A stretch of 64,000 bases of DNA, taken from NCBI GenBank assembly GCA_016808115.1, contig JAEQBH010004428.1, positions 62,001-126,000 on the forward strand. The letters run 5' to 3'. The translations under genes and the position numbers were made by a program. Position 1 is the first letter of the stretch; every line of letters starts with the position of its first letter. The stretch comes from Tetrastigma voinierianum (lineage: Eukaryota > Streptophyta > Magnoliopsida > Vitales > Vitaceae). The notes below the pieces were generated by a model. The model worked only from the letters and a program-made list of their open reading frames with translations. It was not told the DNA's origin and did no database searches. Below, piece after piece: positions 1 to 11,699 of the stretch.

Positions 1-29
1 TGCGCCAAAATAAGAGGTCAAGAGCTTGC

Positions 30-845
30 CACAATCTGAGCCCGTGAATACCATCCACATCCCAGTCACACAGATAATCCAACCACCATCGCCCTGATAT
101 CATCTCCCTCTCTAACTACCCAGTGGTCATTATCAAGACCACCACGCACTGACACTCTATGTATTAACGATTCGATGTGCATAGAGTACTAGGTCAATTC
201 CTAGCAATATTGACCACTCATGCCATAACCACTCCGCCTCAAAGAAGAAGAACATCTCTTGACAGTCACTCCGTCGTAACTCGCTCGGTTAATCCGGCAC
301 CACTTAACAACGCGCAACATTGCTCTCACCGCGGGCGTGGTCGGTGTTTAAGAGGGTCTGATGCCATTGCCGAGGACTGGGCCAATATAATGCCATCATA
401 TCGAGCTCGCCGATGTGATGAAAGTCGTGCCCTCTACCTTACCATCAAAATGATCGCCACCGACCAGCGTCGGTAAATTAATCCTCCTGCTACCTAACTG
501 CCAGCCAACATACCAAATTGTCGCATGTGAGCATGAGAAAAACGAAAGTCCTTGCATAATCCGATCCTCGAGGACCTGCACTCATAATAGCAATTACAAC
601 ACGCCTAAGCAAGGGGTGGAGGACAGGAGCGATCGCCATAGACCCCAAGAACCACTGATTCCAGATAGACCGACAAAACCACAAGATCTTTGCAGCCTTC
701 CCATCCAGCTGGGGAGAAGGAACAATACATTAGGCTCTGCTCCATAATATGGATGCAAGCCTCCCATTCACTGCACATCGCCACAACCCTTACATGCCTC
801 TCTCAAAAACTAAAATGTCATCCTTTAACCGTCTGCTAGAATAGT
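30..845 (+). pseudogene. Protease remnant and protease-RT linker, element A
   Basis: This stretch aligns by eye with 10,870-11,700 in copy B. There a frame still shows the post-active-site protease segment (LAFRQMNISFDRLSSAGRIL), typical of Tat-lineage pepsin-like proteases. Copy A keeps the nucleotide equivalents (the 'cgatgtgcatagagtac' stretch near 172 and 'gacagtcactccg' near 260), but the frame is broken by indels. The catalytic Asp-Ser/Thr-Gly triplet is not recognisable. The 480-845 part matches the B linker rich in Gln/Ala codons between protease and RT. Non-functional. Confidence 0.6.
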
Positions 846-846
846 A

Positions 847-1480
847 GTGAGGCGTTTCCACCTAGACCGTCATCAGGTTATTCAGGAAGAAGTGGATAAT
901 CTTGTAAAAGCAGGATTCATTAGGGAGATAAAGTACTTGGAGTGGCTGGCTAATATGGTGGTAGTCCCAAAAAAAGGTTGTAAATGGAGAATGTGCGTGG
1001 ACTACACATATCTCAATAAGGCATGCCCGAAAGACAGCTTCCCACTACCTCGGATAGACCAGATTGTCGACGCGTCGACAGAGCATGGGATGTTGTCGTT
1101 CCTAGATGCCTTATCAGAATATCATCAAATACGCATGATCGACGAAAAAATAGCGCATTCATCATCCCAATGGCCGTTTCGCTATAATGCATGCCATTTA
1201 AAGAATGTCGGGGCAACGTATAATAGGTTAGTGACCAAGATGTTTAGGCCGCTACTAGGAAAAACCATAGAGGTTTACATTGATGATATGTTGATAAAGT
1301 TCAAGTAACGCTCGGACCATGCTGAACATCTTCAAGAGGCTTTTGAACTTCTAAAGGCGCATGACATGAAGCTCAACTTAAAGTGTGCGTGATTCGATCA
1401 ACATGGGTCATACTCGTCATACTTAGAGGGGATAGAAGCCAACCCGCTCACCAAAGCAATTTGGAGTCCCCTGACACCCG
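847..1480 (+). pseudogene. Ty3/gypsy reverse transcriptase, element A
   Basis: Best-preserved coding block of element A: 153 codons are open (847-1,308). From the N-terminus the frame shows the HQVIQEEVDNLVKAGFI segment, then VVVPKK and MCVDYTYLNKACPKDSFPLP (RT fingers/palm). It continues with FLDALSEYHQI (equivalent of the SFLDAYSGYNQI motif with the first catalytic Asp) and YIDDML near 1,277-1,294, which holds the two catalytic Asp residues. A TAA stop at 1,306 cuts the frame just after the active site. Thumb-region homology (AEHLQEAFELL) continues to about 1,480 in frame but is interrupted. The active-site residues are present, yet the enzyme is truncated, so I call it a pseudogene. Confidence 0.9.
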
Positions 1481-2619
1481 CTAGAAATGGCAAGCAACAC
1501 TGATTTAGCAGATTGGGCCGCTTGGGGCTAACACTGATGCATGAGACCGCCAAAGTGCTCTTAACATCTCAAGGGGCCAACCAGCCGATGACATGAGGAA
1601 TGTGATAACCTCACAATGATCAAACAAGATCTAGAAACCTCCACCCCCGCTTAGCCCGAAGCCTGAAATACCCTTCAGATACTTGGCGCTCAGATGATGT
1701 CCTGAATGAGTGCCGCCCCTGATTCACAAGATGAGAATAGAAAGGTGAGACCACAGCTCTTCGTCGCGGTCCCTAGCCGATGCAAAAATTCAGAAATAGC
1801 CACCTCGAAGTGTGCATTGATCCTGGGCAACTAAGAAGCTCCGCCCATACTTCCAAGCACAACCCATTGTTGTGCTAACTGACCTCCCTCTTCGGAGCAC
1901 CATTCACAAGCCTGAATCGTCCGAGAGGATGACTCAATGGGCAATTGAATTGAGAAAATTCTAGATTCAAGATAAGCCAAGATCGCTGCAGCGATGTTAT
2001 GGCGCATTTTCTAAGAGAGATCCCCCTAATCCGAACAATTAATGTGGACAACTTGAACTATAATCTCAATGTAGATTCGAATTCGAAAATCTTAGCCGGC
2101 ATCGCTTGCAACTTAAATTCTGCTGGGGAAAAGATCGAGCAGTAACTGCTTTGGGCTTTAGTGCCTCAAACAACGAAACAAAGTATGAGGCCATCCTAGT
2201 TGGAATTGAACTGGCAAAGCCACAAGTGTCGCCGACAAGCTTCCGACAGAAGGATTCTCAAATATATGAGGCGTTAAACACGTAATACGAAATGCGAGAC
2301 TCGACTTAACGATGTATCCCTGTTACACCGCCTTGAAGCCAACACATCCCCAGACCGAATGAGAAAGCGAATGCCTTGGCCAGAACTTCACTCTCTCTCT
2401 TCCGATGACAGAAACAATATTCCTTCCCATCTATTATCATCCGGATTCTTCAATTATCACTACACTGGTAAGTTAGGTGGACGAGGTTCCCCTTCTTGGA
2501 TGGACCTCATAGTATAATATATCAACACGAGAGAACTCCTAAACGAAAGGGACAAAGCTCACAAGACCCAAATCCAGTCGGCCAGATTCTCTTTGGTTAA
2601 TAGGCAGCTGTTTAAAGGA
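1481..2619 (+). pseudogene. RT connection and RNase H remnant, element A
   Basis: Frame-shifted remnants of the pol middle region. The clearest piece, near 2,150-2,220, encodes a segment like SASNNETKYEAILVGIELA, a hallmark of plant gypsy RNase H (the Glu in NNxAEYEAL-type motifs). A parallel but more damaged stretch lies at 12,960-13,040 in copy B. The 1,481-2,050 part matches 12,300-12,900 of B but carries many small indels, and I cannot follow a frame for long. Tat elements often have a second, dual RNase H; I cannot decide whether one was here. Confidence 0.6.
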
Positions 2620-3727
2620 TCCTAGACGGCCAGACGAAGTGCTTAATCACTCGAATAGTGGACAATATGTATTGGCTGAATTACATGAAGGGATATGTGC
2701 TAATCATCCAGGAGGCAAAACACTGGCACATAGAGCCCACACTCAGGGTATTATCACAACTATGATCTAACGCCGCCGACATAAAAGTGTGATCGATGCC
2801 ACAAGAAGCCCCCCCGGTCTCAGATCACCACCAAGACTTAATTTCCATCACGAGCCCTTGGCCCTTCGCTCAATGGGGAATTGACATAGTCGGGTCGCTC
2901 CCTATCGCCTGGCTTAGAAAAAATTAATGTTGGTAGCCACTGATTATTTCAAAGAAGTGGGTAGAGTACAGGTTTCAAGATCAATTAAAAATAAAAGATG
3001 TCACTCGGGCCTTTATCCTGGAAGAATATCATTCCGCCTGGGTTTCAGATACCCCGATCAATTGTATCAGACAATGGACCTCAATTTGATAGCCGGGCAT
3101 ACAGAAACTTTTGCTAGGAGTTAAAAATAAAGAATCTATACTCCACCCCACGATATCCGCAGAGCAACAGCCAAGCATAAGCTTCTAATAAAACCCTATT
3201 GACGACCTTGAAGAAATGATTAGACTCAGCTAAAGGCAAGTGGGTGGACGAACTCCCCGGGGTACTTTGGGCCTACAGAACGACATCTCGCAGACCAACC
3301 AGTATATACCCCTTCGCGCTCACTTATGGGATACGGAAGCTTATACCCCACTGTAGAATCTAGATTCCCACGCTCCGAATCGATATACCCGAGCGCCGAA
3401 CACCGAACTGGTGGATTAAAGACCTAGACATGGAAGACGACCGCATGAAGCGGGGCCGTCAGGTAAATAGCATCGCATCACAAAGAAAGTTGAAAATCTA
3501 TACACGCATCTGAAACCCCGAATGTTCCAGCTGTGGGATCTGTCCTAAGAAAAGTTTTAGAGAACATAGCCGATCCGTCAGCCGGGAAGTTCCAACCAAA
3601 CTGGGAGGGACCGTATATTGTAACGCGAGCCGGCGGGCGAATCCGAATCGTATACATTAGATAAACTATACGGGACACCTGTACCTATAATGTGGAATGT
3701 TATGCACCTCAAAAGGTATTATCAATA
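2620..3727 (+). pseudogene. Integrase, element A
   Basis: Integrase region ending at the conserved pol stop. Near 2,930 the frame reads ATDYF (first catalytic Asp of the DDE core). Near 3,060-3,090 it reads SIVSDNGPQFDS (second Asp). Near 3,150-3,180 the STPRYPQSNSQA stretch marks the region of the third acidic residue. The block near 3,240-3,310 (WVDELPGVLWAYRTT) is the usual post-core gypsy segment. The C-terminus ends MHLKRYYQ followed by TAA at 3,725. The frame shifts several times and contains stops, so it is dead. The same order is seen in copy B at 13,400-14,534. Confidence 0.8.
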
Positions 3728-3768
3728 AAGAATGATTCAATCTCTAACCATGTTCCCATCTCAATTTT

Positions 3769-4233
3769 TCATTATAAGGCTCGGGTAAGGTTGATGTCCT
3801 ACTGGCCCAGTATGGTTGATGCCCAGCTGGTTCATTAAAAAGCCCGGGTAAGGTTGATGTCCTATCGGCCTAGTATGGTTGATGCTCAGTTGGTTCATTT
3901 TAAAGCCCTGTAATGTTGATGTCCAACCCACAAAGATATTGATGCCGAATGGTTCATCAGGAAGCCTCTGCAAAGTTGATGTCCCACCGGCCCAATATGG
4001 TTGATGGCTAGCTGGTTCATTACAAACCCCGGGTAAGGTTGATGTCCTACCGGCCCAGTATTGTTTATGCCCAGCTGATTCATTACAAAGCCCTGGTATA
4101 CTGATGTCCCACCGACTCAAGATGGTCGATGCCCAACTCCAGCCCATTACAAAGCCCGTGTCAAGGCCCACCGACCTAGTACAGCGATGCCCACTGTTCA
4201 TTGCAAAGCTCGCAAGGAGGCTGAAGAGGGGGA
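3769..4233 (+). repeat. 62-bp tandem array between pol and the antisense ORF, element A
   Basis: About seven head-to-tail copies of a unit near 62 bp built around 'ggttgatgtcctaccggccc' and 'gttgatgcccagctggttca'. The array begins some 45 bp after the pol stop codon. Individual units differ by substitutions and short indels, including a diverged unit carrying 'gactcaagatggtcgatgcc'. Apparent ORFs over the array only reflect its near multiple-of-three periodicity. An equivalent array is at the same place in copy B. Confidence 0.9.
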
Positions 4234-4429
4234 AGTGGGGTAACAACTGCCTACCAGAGTGTTCATTCCTGACCGATCTATGTCCTACTCAAGGTACATC
4301 TTTGCCTACATGGCTAAATGAACTGAATTACGTGATTCGACAAAGAGAAAGCAGCAACATCAGATTTACAAACAACACACACTTTATTATGGAGCTTGGT
4401 TACAAAATAACAAAAACCGGAGATACAGA

Positions 4430-7110
4430 ACATGGGTGGAGGAACAAGGCTCAACGAGCAATGGCAAAATACAACTCTTAGCTCCCGCGCAGACATCGTT
4501 CTCACTCTCCCTACATCAGCTGGAAGAATCAGGCTCACACCAAATCCCAACCCCGGTAGAGAGATGCTCACTCATTCGCTAATATCCTCCCCTCATGACT
4601 ACACGATAACCCTCCCTCTCTGGGCAGACCTGAATCATCGCTTCACCCGAAATAATGATCGATGAATGCTTGCCGCAGGACAACACCCGGAGGTACGAGG
4701 CTGGATAAAGAACTATGGGATAACGACTTAGGACGTGTCTCCGGCATCCCGTCTAGAACCACAGTCACTCTACAAACAGCTTTATGTGTGCGCCACAACA
4801 ACCATAACCATAGTTTAAAATCACGTCAAAGCCCTCCACTGAAGCCTCCTCCAGGGCTTTTTTTTCTTTAAGGGCCTATGCCTGGAGAGCGGACACTTCA
4901 TCTTTACTAGTCCCGAGCTCTAGAAGCAAAGAGACTTGCTCGACGGCTGATCTGCTAGCCTGCTCTTCCGCTTCCGCTTCTCGTCTAGCCTTTCAAACCA
5001 CTGTGGCATTTCACCTAAGGCCACCCTGACTCCACTTTCGCTCTCGATGACTTTTCCGCCGCACGCAAGATCCATGCTGCGGGCCATAGAGGTTTGTGGT
5101 GAGATGCACCTTTGCATCCGCTGAGCTCACTTTCAACCCCTTCGTATCCTTCTCCCAAATACGGATCTCACTCGCTTCAGCCTAGTACACCTCGTGGCCC
5201 CGTGGTCGAAACGACCGATTGAAATAAGAGTCAGAAATTCTCTCCACATCCCTCACTGGGGAATTCTCACGCCGTAAGTCATATTCCTGGAGTAGCAAGA
5301 ATGGCTCATAAAGAAAGCATTAGAATAAGGCAATAACTCTGGAACATTTAGAATCGCTGCACAGCTTGTAAACATACCAAATTCGCCGACTAGACAGTTA
5401 CGCTATCGTGACAGCATCTGCCTTTCAACCACCTACTTGAGTTCGTCTCTACAAGCATAGGTGGGACTAAGCACAACATATTCTTTGTCCTCTCACCAAG
5501 ACACCATGTCCCAATTGAGATTACATATATGAAATTAGATCGCCTCAGCTTAAACTCCGCAATTAATAATCTCCTGTGCACCTTCCGGCCCAAGAACTGG
5601 AGCATTTCCTCCAATGGGGGAGCCTGGTCCTGGTGGAGGAATATAAGAATTCAATGCAAGAAATGTCAGAAGCACCCACCACACCCAAATTCTGTAGATT
5701 TAGCCTTATCCGACCATTCAACAATCGCCCATGGAATGTCCTCCAGACCTTTATACGAGTCGGGAGACCTCTCCTAAATCCACCAAGAGTGGTAGTTTCC
5801 AAGCCTGATCGCATAAGTTTCCTATCTCGTGCAAATCCAAAACCTAATCGTTACTTGCACATCCAAACTCTCGCCGGATGGTTGTTGACTGGCCTCACCG
5901 CCACCCTGCAGCACCTCACGCCCGCTAAAGTTGGCACCCCATCTGGCGCCCGTGCGCCGGTTACGCGAACAAGATCAACCATCTCTTCCTCCTCTTCTTC
6001 CTCATCTTCTTCCTCCCTAGCAAGGGGGCGGCTAGATATTGGGGAAACCCAAGGGACAAAATCTTCCACCCTCGCTCCAGCGCTTAGTCGCTCTCGTACT
6101 CCACCTTCCTTCTGTATGCTCGAGGGTGTGGATGAGAACCCTTTTTCGCAAAAGGGAGACGCTCGAGACGGCTACCCCTATCGTCCATCTTAGATGCTTA
6201 GGGGACAAGGCCAGAATCCTCCCTAGCCAAAGAAGGTTGACCATACTGGGTACTAATCACAAGTTCTCGACCAACTGCCTCGGTCCCGTAATTCTGGCCG
6301 GAGACAAGCCACGTGGGCTAAATTCTAGAGATCGCCACACGCAATGCCTCCTCCACTATTTATGCGAAGAGAGTAGCGTGAATAATCCTCAATGATGTAG
6401 AGAGATGGATTGCGACTCAACTCACGAAGATTCTTCGCAATTAAGAGAATTTCATGATGTCGTTCCCGCTAAGAAATCTCTAGCAACCTCTAAATTTTCT
6501 TAAGGATAGACTTGTAAAAATGCACCGACATATAGATCCCATAACTTGAACACACCTGGGAATGACATTGATCGTTAAAAAAACGGAGGTCAGGGACTGG
6601 TCCTTCATACTACGGTCCTCTAACCAAGATCACGCCTTCACCTGGGTTCATACGAGTCGGGGAGTCCCAGAATAACTGGGTACCTGGGCTCTAGGGTCGA
6701 CATGGATAGCCTACCTTCGCGGTCCCCAAATGCCTTCAAGGTATAAATAAAATGGCACTTCACCAACGAAATGTCCAATGTAAAGGAGGTTTGAAGACGC
6801 ACCTTGCACAAGATCCGAATGACATACTGATGGAAAGAGCAGGAGGCGCCTAGAGAAGGTAGGAACCGCTTTTACTGTGAGACGAAACGGGAAGCGGCTC
6901 TACTACGAGTCATTCCCGTGAAATACACCTCACACCGTCTCTCCTCGCCAATAGCATTTGACCGGACCATCCGATAACTCAAAATCTATATTGTTAGGAA
7001 TTTGACAGTAAGACCTCAACTCCTCCATGGACAAAGAGGAGATGAGGCTGCTTGTAGAAGGCGTATCCCGCCTAGGCCCTCTTTTATGCCCATCCTGACT
7101 AGTGGAAATC
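4430..7110 (-). pseudogene. Antisense ORF remnant, element A
   Basis: Minus-strand counterpart of the better preserved ORF at 15,252-18,047. The shared parts are the acidic run encoded by TCC/TCT repeats at 5,985-6,020 (minus-strand Glu tract), the FVPWVSPIS segment just beside it (minus strand near 6,035-6,065), and the N-terminal region around 6,985-7,110. It lies opposite to pol. The frame is broken many times and the expected ATG region near 7,105 is altered. Its function is unknown; I recognise it only as a protein type that recurs in Tat-lineage retrotransposons. Confidence 0.6.
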
Positions 7111-8397
7111 TCTGTAAGCAGACAACAACAAAAGGAGAGAGGAAAGGGGAATCAATTCCATGCCATAATACCAAACTGTGCAAAAGAAAACGTACATGAA
7201 CCTACCAAACACGTGAACACCCTCCCCCTAGCTCTTAGCGACGCCTCCTAAAACACCCTCCTACGATCCCGTCTCCGAAACATGCCGCAACCGGAATCTA
7301 ACACATTAACAAAAATAAGGCTTACTCCGGGAAGATAAGAAACAAATGCTTAAAAGACAAATCTACAAAACGCGCAACATTACACCGTGTAGTATCGCCA
7401 GGCCCTTGAGAGAAAGGGAAACAAGATATCAGGCGTCTAGCGTCTGCAGGTGCATTAAATGGGCCGCTGACTCATCGCCCCTCCAAAAGATTTGAATCTT
7501 GGTGACGCTTCACTTACTAGATAGGGCACAAGAAACAAGTGTGGCTGTGCCATGGGCCCTGCTGAAACCGTGCCTCCCCAATGGACTCAAGCCGAACAAC
7601 CAAGCTAAGTCCAATCAAGAATCATAAGGGCCAATTCATTCTAGAATTCATCAAACGCCACAACCCTTGTCTCAAGGAGTTAGTCCACATTGCTGATCGG
7701 TTAGCATAGCACGAGAAAAATAAGGAGAGCAAAAACGCAAAAATTCCAAGAAACACAATTTTATTAATTACACCAAAAGGCGTTCATAATTACATAGCAA
7801 CGCTTACAACCACATCATATCAACAATTGGCATAACCTAGCTTAGGCCAAAAGAGACTGGAAAATGTGAGCCCGAGAAAGAAGAAAATGGAAGTAAAAAT
7901 GAAGAAAAAGAAGATCCTAAAGATATGAAAAAGAAAAAGTCCCACTACTTTATAGCCCTTTATGGCAATATGATCAAGAAGGCTCGTCAACGATGCCAAA
8001 GCCATGGACATATAAGGGGGCATATATACCTCGAAAATATCCCTCTCCAAAGGCAAATTAGCGCACTCTAACACGCTCAGAGGCCTTCTATCACTCCCTC
8101 AACATCACATTCAGCCCAGAGCAATCGAAAAGCACAAGATCGGGCAACTACTCGACAACGTCTAGCCATACATACCCACCGAAAACTCATAACCAGTCAG
8201 TAGCACAAAATAATCCATTACCCTTTAGCCTGTTTTTCGAACATGTGGGAAACCCCAAAACAAGATTAAATGTTACTAAAAAATAGAAACCCCAGAACGC
8301 TGCTGAACACAAGCATTAATTCATTCCTTGTTTCCAACGGCATGCTGTGTCAAGAATAAGGTATTTTTCCAACCGGGGAAGATTGATCTCCCTAGCC
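7111..8397. other. 3' non-coding region of element A
   Basis: No sense-strand coding signal seen. Matches 18,050-19,333 of copy B, including the well conserved stretch 'acacaattttattaattacacc' near 7,754 (18,677 in B). On the minus strand this interval would be the promoter and leader of the antisense ORF. Confidence 0.6.
7948..7955 (-). promoter_or_regulatory. TATA-like box for the antisense ORF, element A
   Basis: Minus strand reads 'gccataaagggctataaagtag'-type sequence here, at the same position relative to the antisense ORF as a TATAAAAGG in element C (29,128) and CATAAAAAG in B (18,886). It is about 0.84 kb upstream of the presumed ORF start. Positional conservation is the evidence; activity is inferred. 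Confidence 0.4.
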
Positions 8398-8410
8398 GAA
8401 AAAAGGGGGG
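8398..8410 (+). promoter_or_regulatory. Polypurine tract of element A
   Basis: Run of purines (gaaaaaagggggg) ending four bases before the LTR 'TG' start. This is the classical plus-strand primer site of LTR retrotransposons. The same tract is at 19,334-19,345 in copy B. Confidence 0.8.
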
Positions 8411-8413
8411 CAT

Positions 8414-9070
8414 TGTGTGTACCATGGCCTTTAGCCCAACATCCCTATTCTAAAGGCTCAGATAGATCAAAGCCTAAAGGTTAGGCCCAAGCTTCAGGCC
8501 CAAGTATCCTCACACGAACACGAATCCGAACAACAAATTTCTAAATCCCTTGGCCGTGGGCTATCCGATCACAAAAGAAAGGCCTCGCGGGATTTATCAT
8601 CCAACAGACATCCTCTCCTAGCTGGCTACCGTCTCTAAGAAGATGGCTACCACACTGGCCGATCCCTCGTGAGCTCGAAACATATCCTCCTACTTAATCA
8701 CGTGACGACAACCCTTAAGATGATCAACCGATTCTTGAGGCGAAAGATTAGGATAACTTGGCTATCCAAAAGGAAGAACAGGCCCTGACGCGAAAAAAAG
8801 GGCACAACACCCCCGCCCCCTTCCCATTTCGCAAACCAATCACCCACTTTCCATAAAGTGACTATCCCCTCCTTCATAAATAAGTGTTGAATCATAACTG
8901 AAAGCGGAAGGGGTGGGGATACCCTACTAAAAATGGATTTATTTAATCTCCTATGGCTCTATCCGACGGCGACTGAGGGCGGCTCTGCATACCACGGCGC
9001 CTTGTTTGCCTTAAGTGCTCCGCTGCAGTTAATGCCCCACGATCCTATGACTCGAATCCAAGAGAAAACA
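8414..9070 (+). repeat. LTR shared by elements A (3' LTR) and B (5' LTR)
   Basis: About 657 bp, beginning TGTGTGTACCATGGCC right after the polypurine tract and ending ...AAAACA just before a primer binding site. It matches 19,351-20,532 (3' LTR of B), for example the shared 'caggcccaagtatcctcaca' stretch near 8,492 and 19,431. The mirrored context (tract on the left, primer site on the right) shows it is both the end of A and the beginning of B. Confidence 0.85.
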
Positions 9071-9072
9071 AT

Positions 9073-9092
9073 TGGCGCTGTCTGTGGGAACG
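9073..9092 (+). promoter_or_regulatory. Primer binding site of element B
   Basis: TGGCGCTGTCTGTGGGAAC lies two bases after the LTR end. TGGCGC-type sites directly after the LTR are the minus-strand primer sites of many plant gypsy elements. I do not assign the primer tRNA. Confidence 0.75.
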
Positions 9093-9272
9093 ACTAAGCA
9101 AAAAACTCATCGACGACGTGCGAGGGCTTGGCTACGCTCTGGCCATCGTTTCGATCCCCACACCCGTATTTCGGTAGTTCCCACTCACTCATTCTGGGCT
9201 TTGCCTGATCTTATCACTATATTAACAACCCAAAGAAACTACCCTTAAGGACCAATTTCGCTAGGTTAGGAT

Positions 9273-10480
9273 ATGGAACGGGCTAAAGAAGAGCAGCTAG
9301 ACAGATAATAAATTCAGGGAATGTTACGCTTCGTCTGGCAGCAAGAGAACGATCGTCGGGGCTCATTTTGAAGAGGATCGGGGTGAAAATGCACGAGGGA
9401 GTAGCCATCTTGCACCTCCGGTCAAACAGAATAGAGGCAAGGAGCCCATCCCGCTGTGCGAGCAGTGATGCAACAACAAATGACAAATGAGCATCCCTTT
9501 AGTAGCTCCTCCGCTTACTCCGATCTTCACCCCAAAGAATATGGAGGCTGACCTCAAGAAAGAGGCCCCCGCGACCGCCTCCCACTGCTCCGCCGCTGGC
9601 ATGCATCAAGCCGAGTACGAAGAGAATCTGAAGAGAGAGCGACGATATCGTAGAAGGCCCCCGAAAATGTGCCTTACGCACAGCATGTAGCACCACCTGA
9701 ATTTCATTCATGGGAGACGATGCCCTTTCCTCGGCTCGCCTGTACATGCTTACATCTACCACTGACTAGGGGCCTGAAGACATGCTATCCTCCTCGCTGG
9801 GCCAATACATCTTAAGCTATGAACCGCCCCGTGGCTTTGTTATACCATCTTTTGCCATGTATGATGGCTTCCTCCTGACCGTATGATCACACGTTTACTT
9901 CCCAATCCTCAGCAATGATACTTAATGCGGGAAACGACCGCTTACTATGTAAAGTGTTCCCGGCCAGCTTAAAGGGGCCCACCCTTGCTTGGTTCCACAA
10001 ACTCCCACGGAGATCTATCAACTCGTTTAGCGAGTTGTGGGCTGCATTTTGTCTCAGCACTGCGGCTCGCTCAATGTAAGGGAAATATTAGTTCTCTGCA
10101 AACCATCTTCAAGCGGGAGGACGAATCCATCTACGATTTCACTAGAAGATTTGGACGGGTCGTTTAATAGATTGATTTGTACAGTATGGATGCGGTCCTC
10201 CATAATTTCCGAAGGAGCTTTGGGCCGACCACCCCATTCTTCCACTCGCTGTCTCTGGATCCTCTTGCGACAATGGAGGAATTGTACAGATAAATATTCA
10301 ACGCTGGAGGACAATATTCAGCAAATTCTCTCAAATCGCGGATGATCATGTACTCAAAGCAAGAAGTTTAACTAAGGGACAACCGAACAAAAAGGGGAGT
10401 CAGAGTAAGAACCAGAAATGCTCCCAGGACCAGTCAGAGAAAAAGAGGGAACCCCCGTAGTTTACCCCTCTGAACATCTC
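9273..10480 (+). pseudogene. Gag, element B
   Basis: The candidate start is the ATG at 9,273 (MERAKEEQLDR), followed two codons later by stops. The diagnostic part is near 9,950-10,050, where the frame reads KVFPASLKGPTLAWFHKLP and then SFSELWAAF; this is the core of the plant retrotransposon gag family (FPxSLxGxAxxWF). Further on come FRRSFGPTTPFF (10,210) and a region near 10,265 equivalent to the ATMEELY stretch. Basic/Gln-rich sequence near 10,380-10,450 precedes the expected nucleocapsid. Gag forms the particle in which reverse transcription occurs. Several frameshifts make it non-functional. Confidence 0.8.
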
Positions 10481-11699
10481 TTACTACAGACTCCTTCCTT
10501 TCATTCGGGATCACCCCGACTTCAAATGGCCCACACCAATTCAAATTTCATGATCCCGTACAACGCAACCAAATACTCCGGGATGTGATTACCATAGGAC
10601 TACGGGCAATGAGGACCAACCTATGTCGGCTTCAAAGTTTTTGGTGGAAAGGTTAACTCAGTACTTGAACCCTACGAGATACATGTCTCTGAGATCATCC
10701 ACGAGCAAGGTCGCCGCGTGGCTGAAATAAAAGCTCGGCTAGTGCGCAGCTCCCGCCCGTACCTCACCTACCACAAACTGCACACGTCAGCGCCCAGCTT
10801 GGATCGACCAAAGATCGCCTGCTTAAAAAAGGAGGTCGCTTGCGTAGTGGCCACAACCCGAGCCCGAAAGTGAATACTCATCCATCCCAGATAGCTACAG
10901 AGCAATCCAACCAATCGATCGCTCTATATCATTTCCCTCGTTAACCCGCCCAGGTCACATTCGCACCACGATGCACTCCGTGACTTACTCTATGCATTAA
11001 CGATTCGATGTGCATAGAGTATTACCGACTGGCAAATACACGGGACCACATAACTCCGCTCGCCTTTAGGCAAATGAACATCTCTTTTGACAGGCTGAGT
11101 TCGGCTGGTAGAATCCTATCCGAGTTTAACGAGGCAACCATAGTAACGATGGGCGACATTGCTCTCCTTGTCAAGGCAGGTCTAAGAGTTCAACAGTCTT
11201 ATTTTTCATTGCCGAGACCTCGCCCGCATAATGCGCCATCGCTCGGGTCGAGCCTCGGGTCGCATGCGAAGGAAAGCCGTGGCTCCCCTCACCTACCATC
11301 AAATGATCAACTACCTGACCAGTGCCGGGAAAATTGACCTCCTAAGCAGCCAACTAGCAGCTCGACAATGCTACCAACTATCAATACAGGAGCATGAGAA
11401 AAACGAAAGCTCCTACAATCCGGCCCTCGAGACCCATACCTCAGAATAGCAATTACAGCTCGCCGCCCAAGCAAGGGCGGAGGACAAGGAGCGATTGGCC
11501 GTAGACCCCCTGGAATCAATATTCCTAAGAAGACCGGATAAACCACATAGCGTTAGTCTCTCCTATTCACCGAGAAGGAACAAATACAACAGTTCTCGCT
11601 CCGCACATGGATGTATTCACTCAGACTCACTCAGACATGGTATCGCATTAACCCCGTACATGCCTTCTACAAACTGAATTTCATCCTCTCACCAGCGCT
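10481..11699 (+). pseudogene. Nucleocapsid/protease region and RT linker, element B
   Basis: The first part (10,500-10,870) aligns with the post-capsid segment of Tat gag, where a zinc-knuckle-like Cys/His cluster would lie; I cannot see an intact knuckle. From 11,008 an open run of 109 codons covers the protease downstream of its active site: LAFRQMNISFDRLSSAGRIL, then the ATIVTMGDIALLVKAG flap-like segment. The Asp-Ser/Thr-Gly triplet expected just upstream has been lost (DPGS-type codons replaced). The 11,290-11,450 part (LAARQCYQLSIQEH) is the linker before RT. Confidence 0.7.

Larger units (their letters stand above)
1..8413 (+). mobile_element. Ty3/gypsy Tat-lineage element A, internal region, truncated by window start
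   Basis: Decayed LTR-retrotransposon interior. In order it holds a protease remnant, RT, RNase H, integrase, a 62-bp tandem array, a minus-strand ORF remnant and a polypurine tract abutting the LTR at 8,414. The same order and much of the same sequence recur at about 10,870-19,345 (copy B); for example the end-of-integrase stretch at 3,660-3,765 and 14,465-14,575 is nearly identical. Large size, a gag/RT of Tat type and an ORF opposite to pol after integrase fit the Tat (Retand-like) group. That lineage call is from memory of the family, not a search. No intact frame covers any whole domain except part of RT. Confidence 0.85.

Noticed and set aside
3761..4246. Minus-strand ORF of 161 codons with repeated motifs, like a repeat protein
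   Set aside because: It covers the 62-bp array. The repeating peptide follows from the DNA period, and similar frames appear on both strands of array B.
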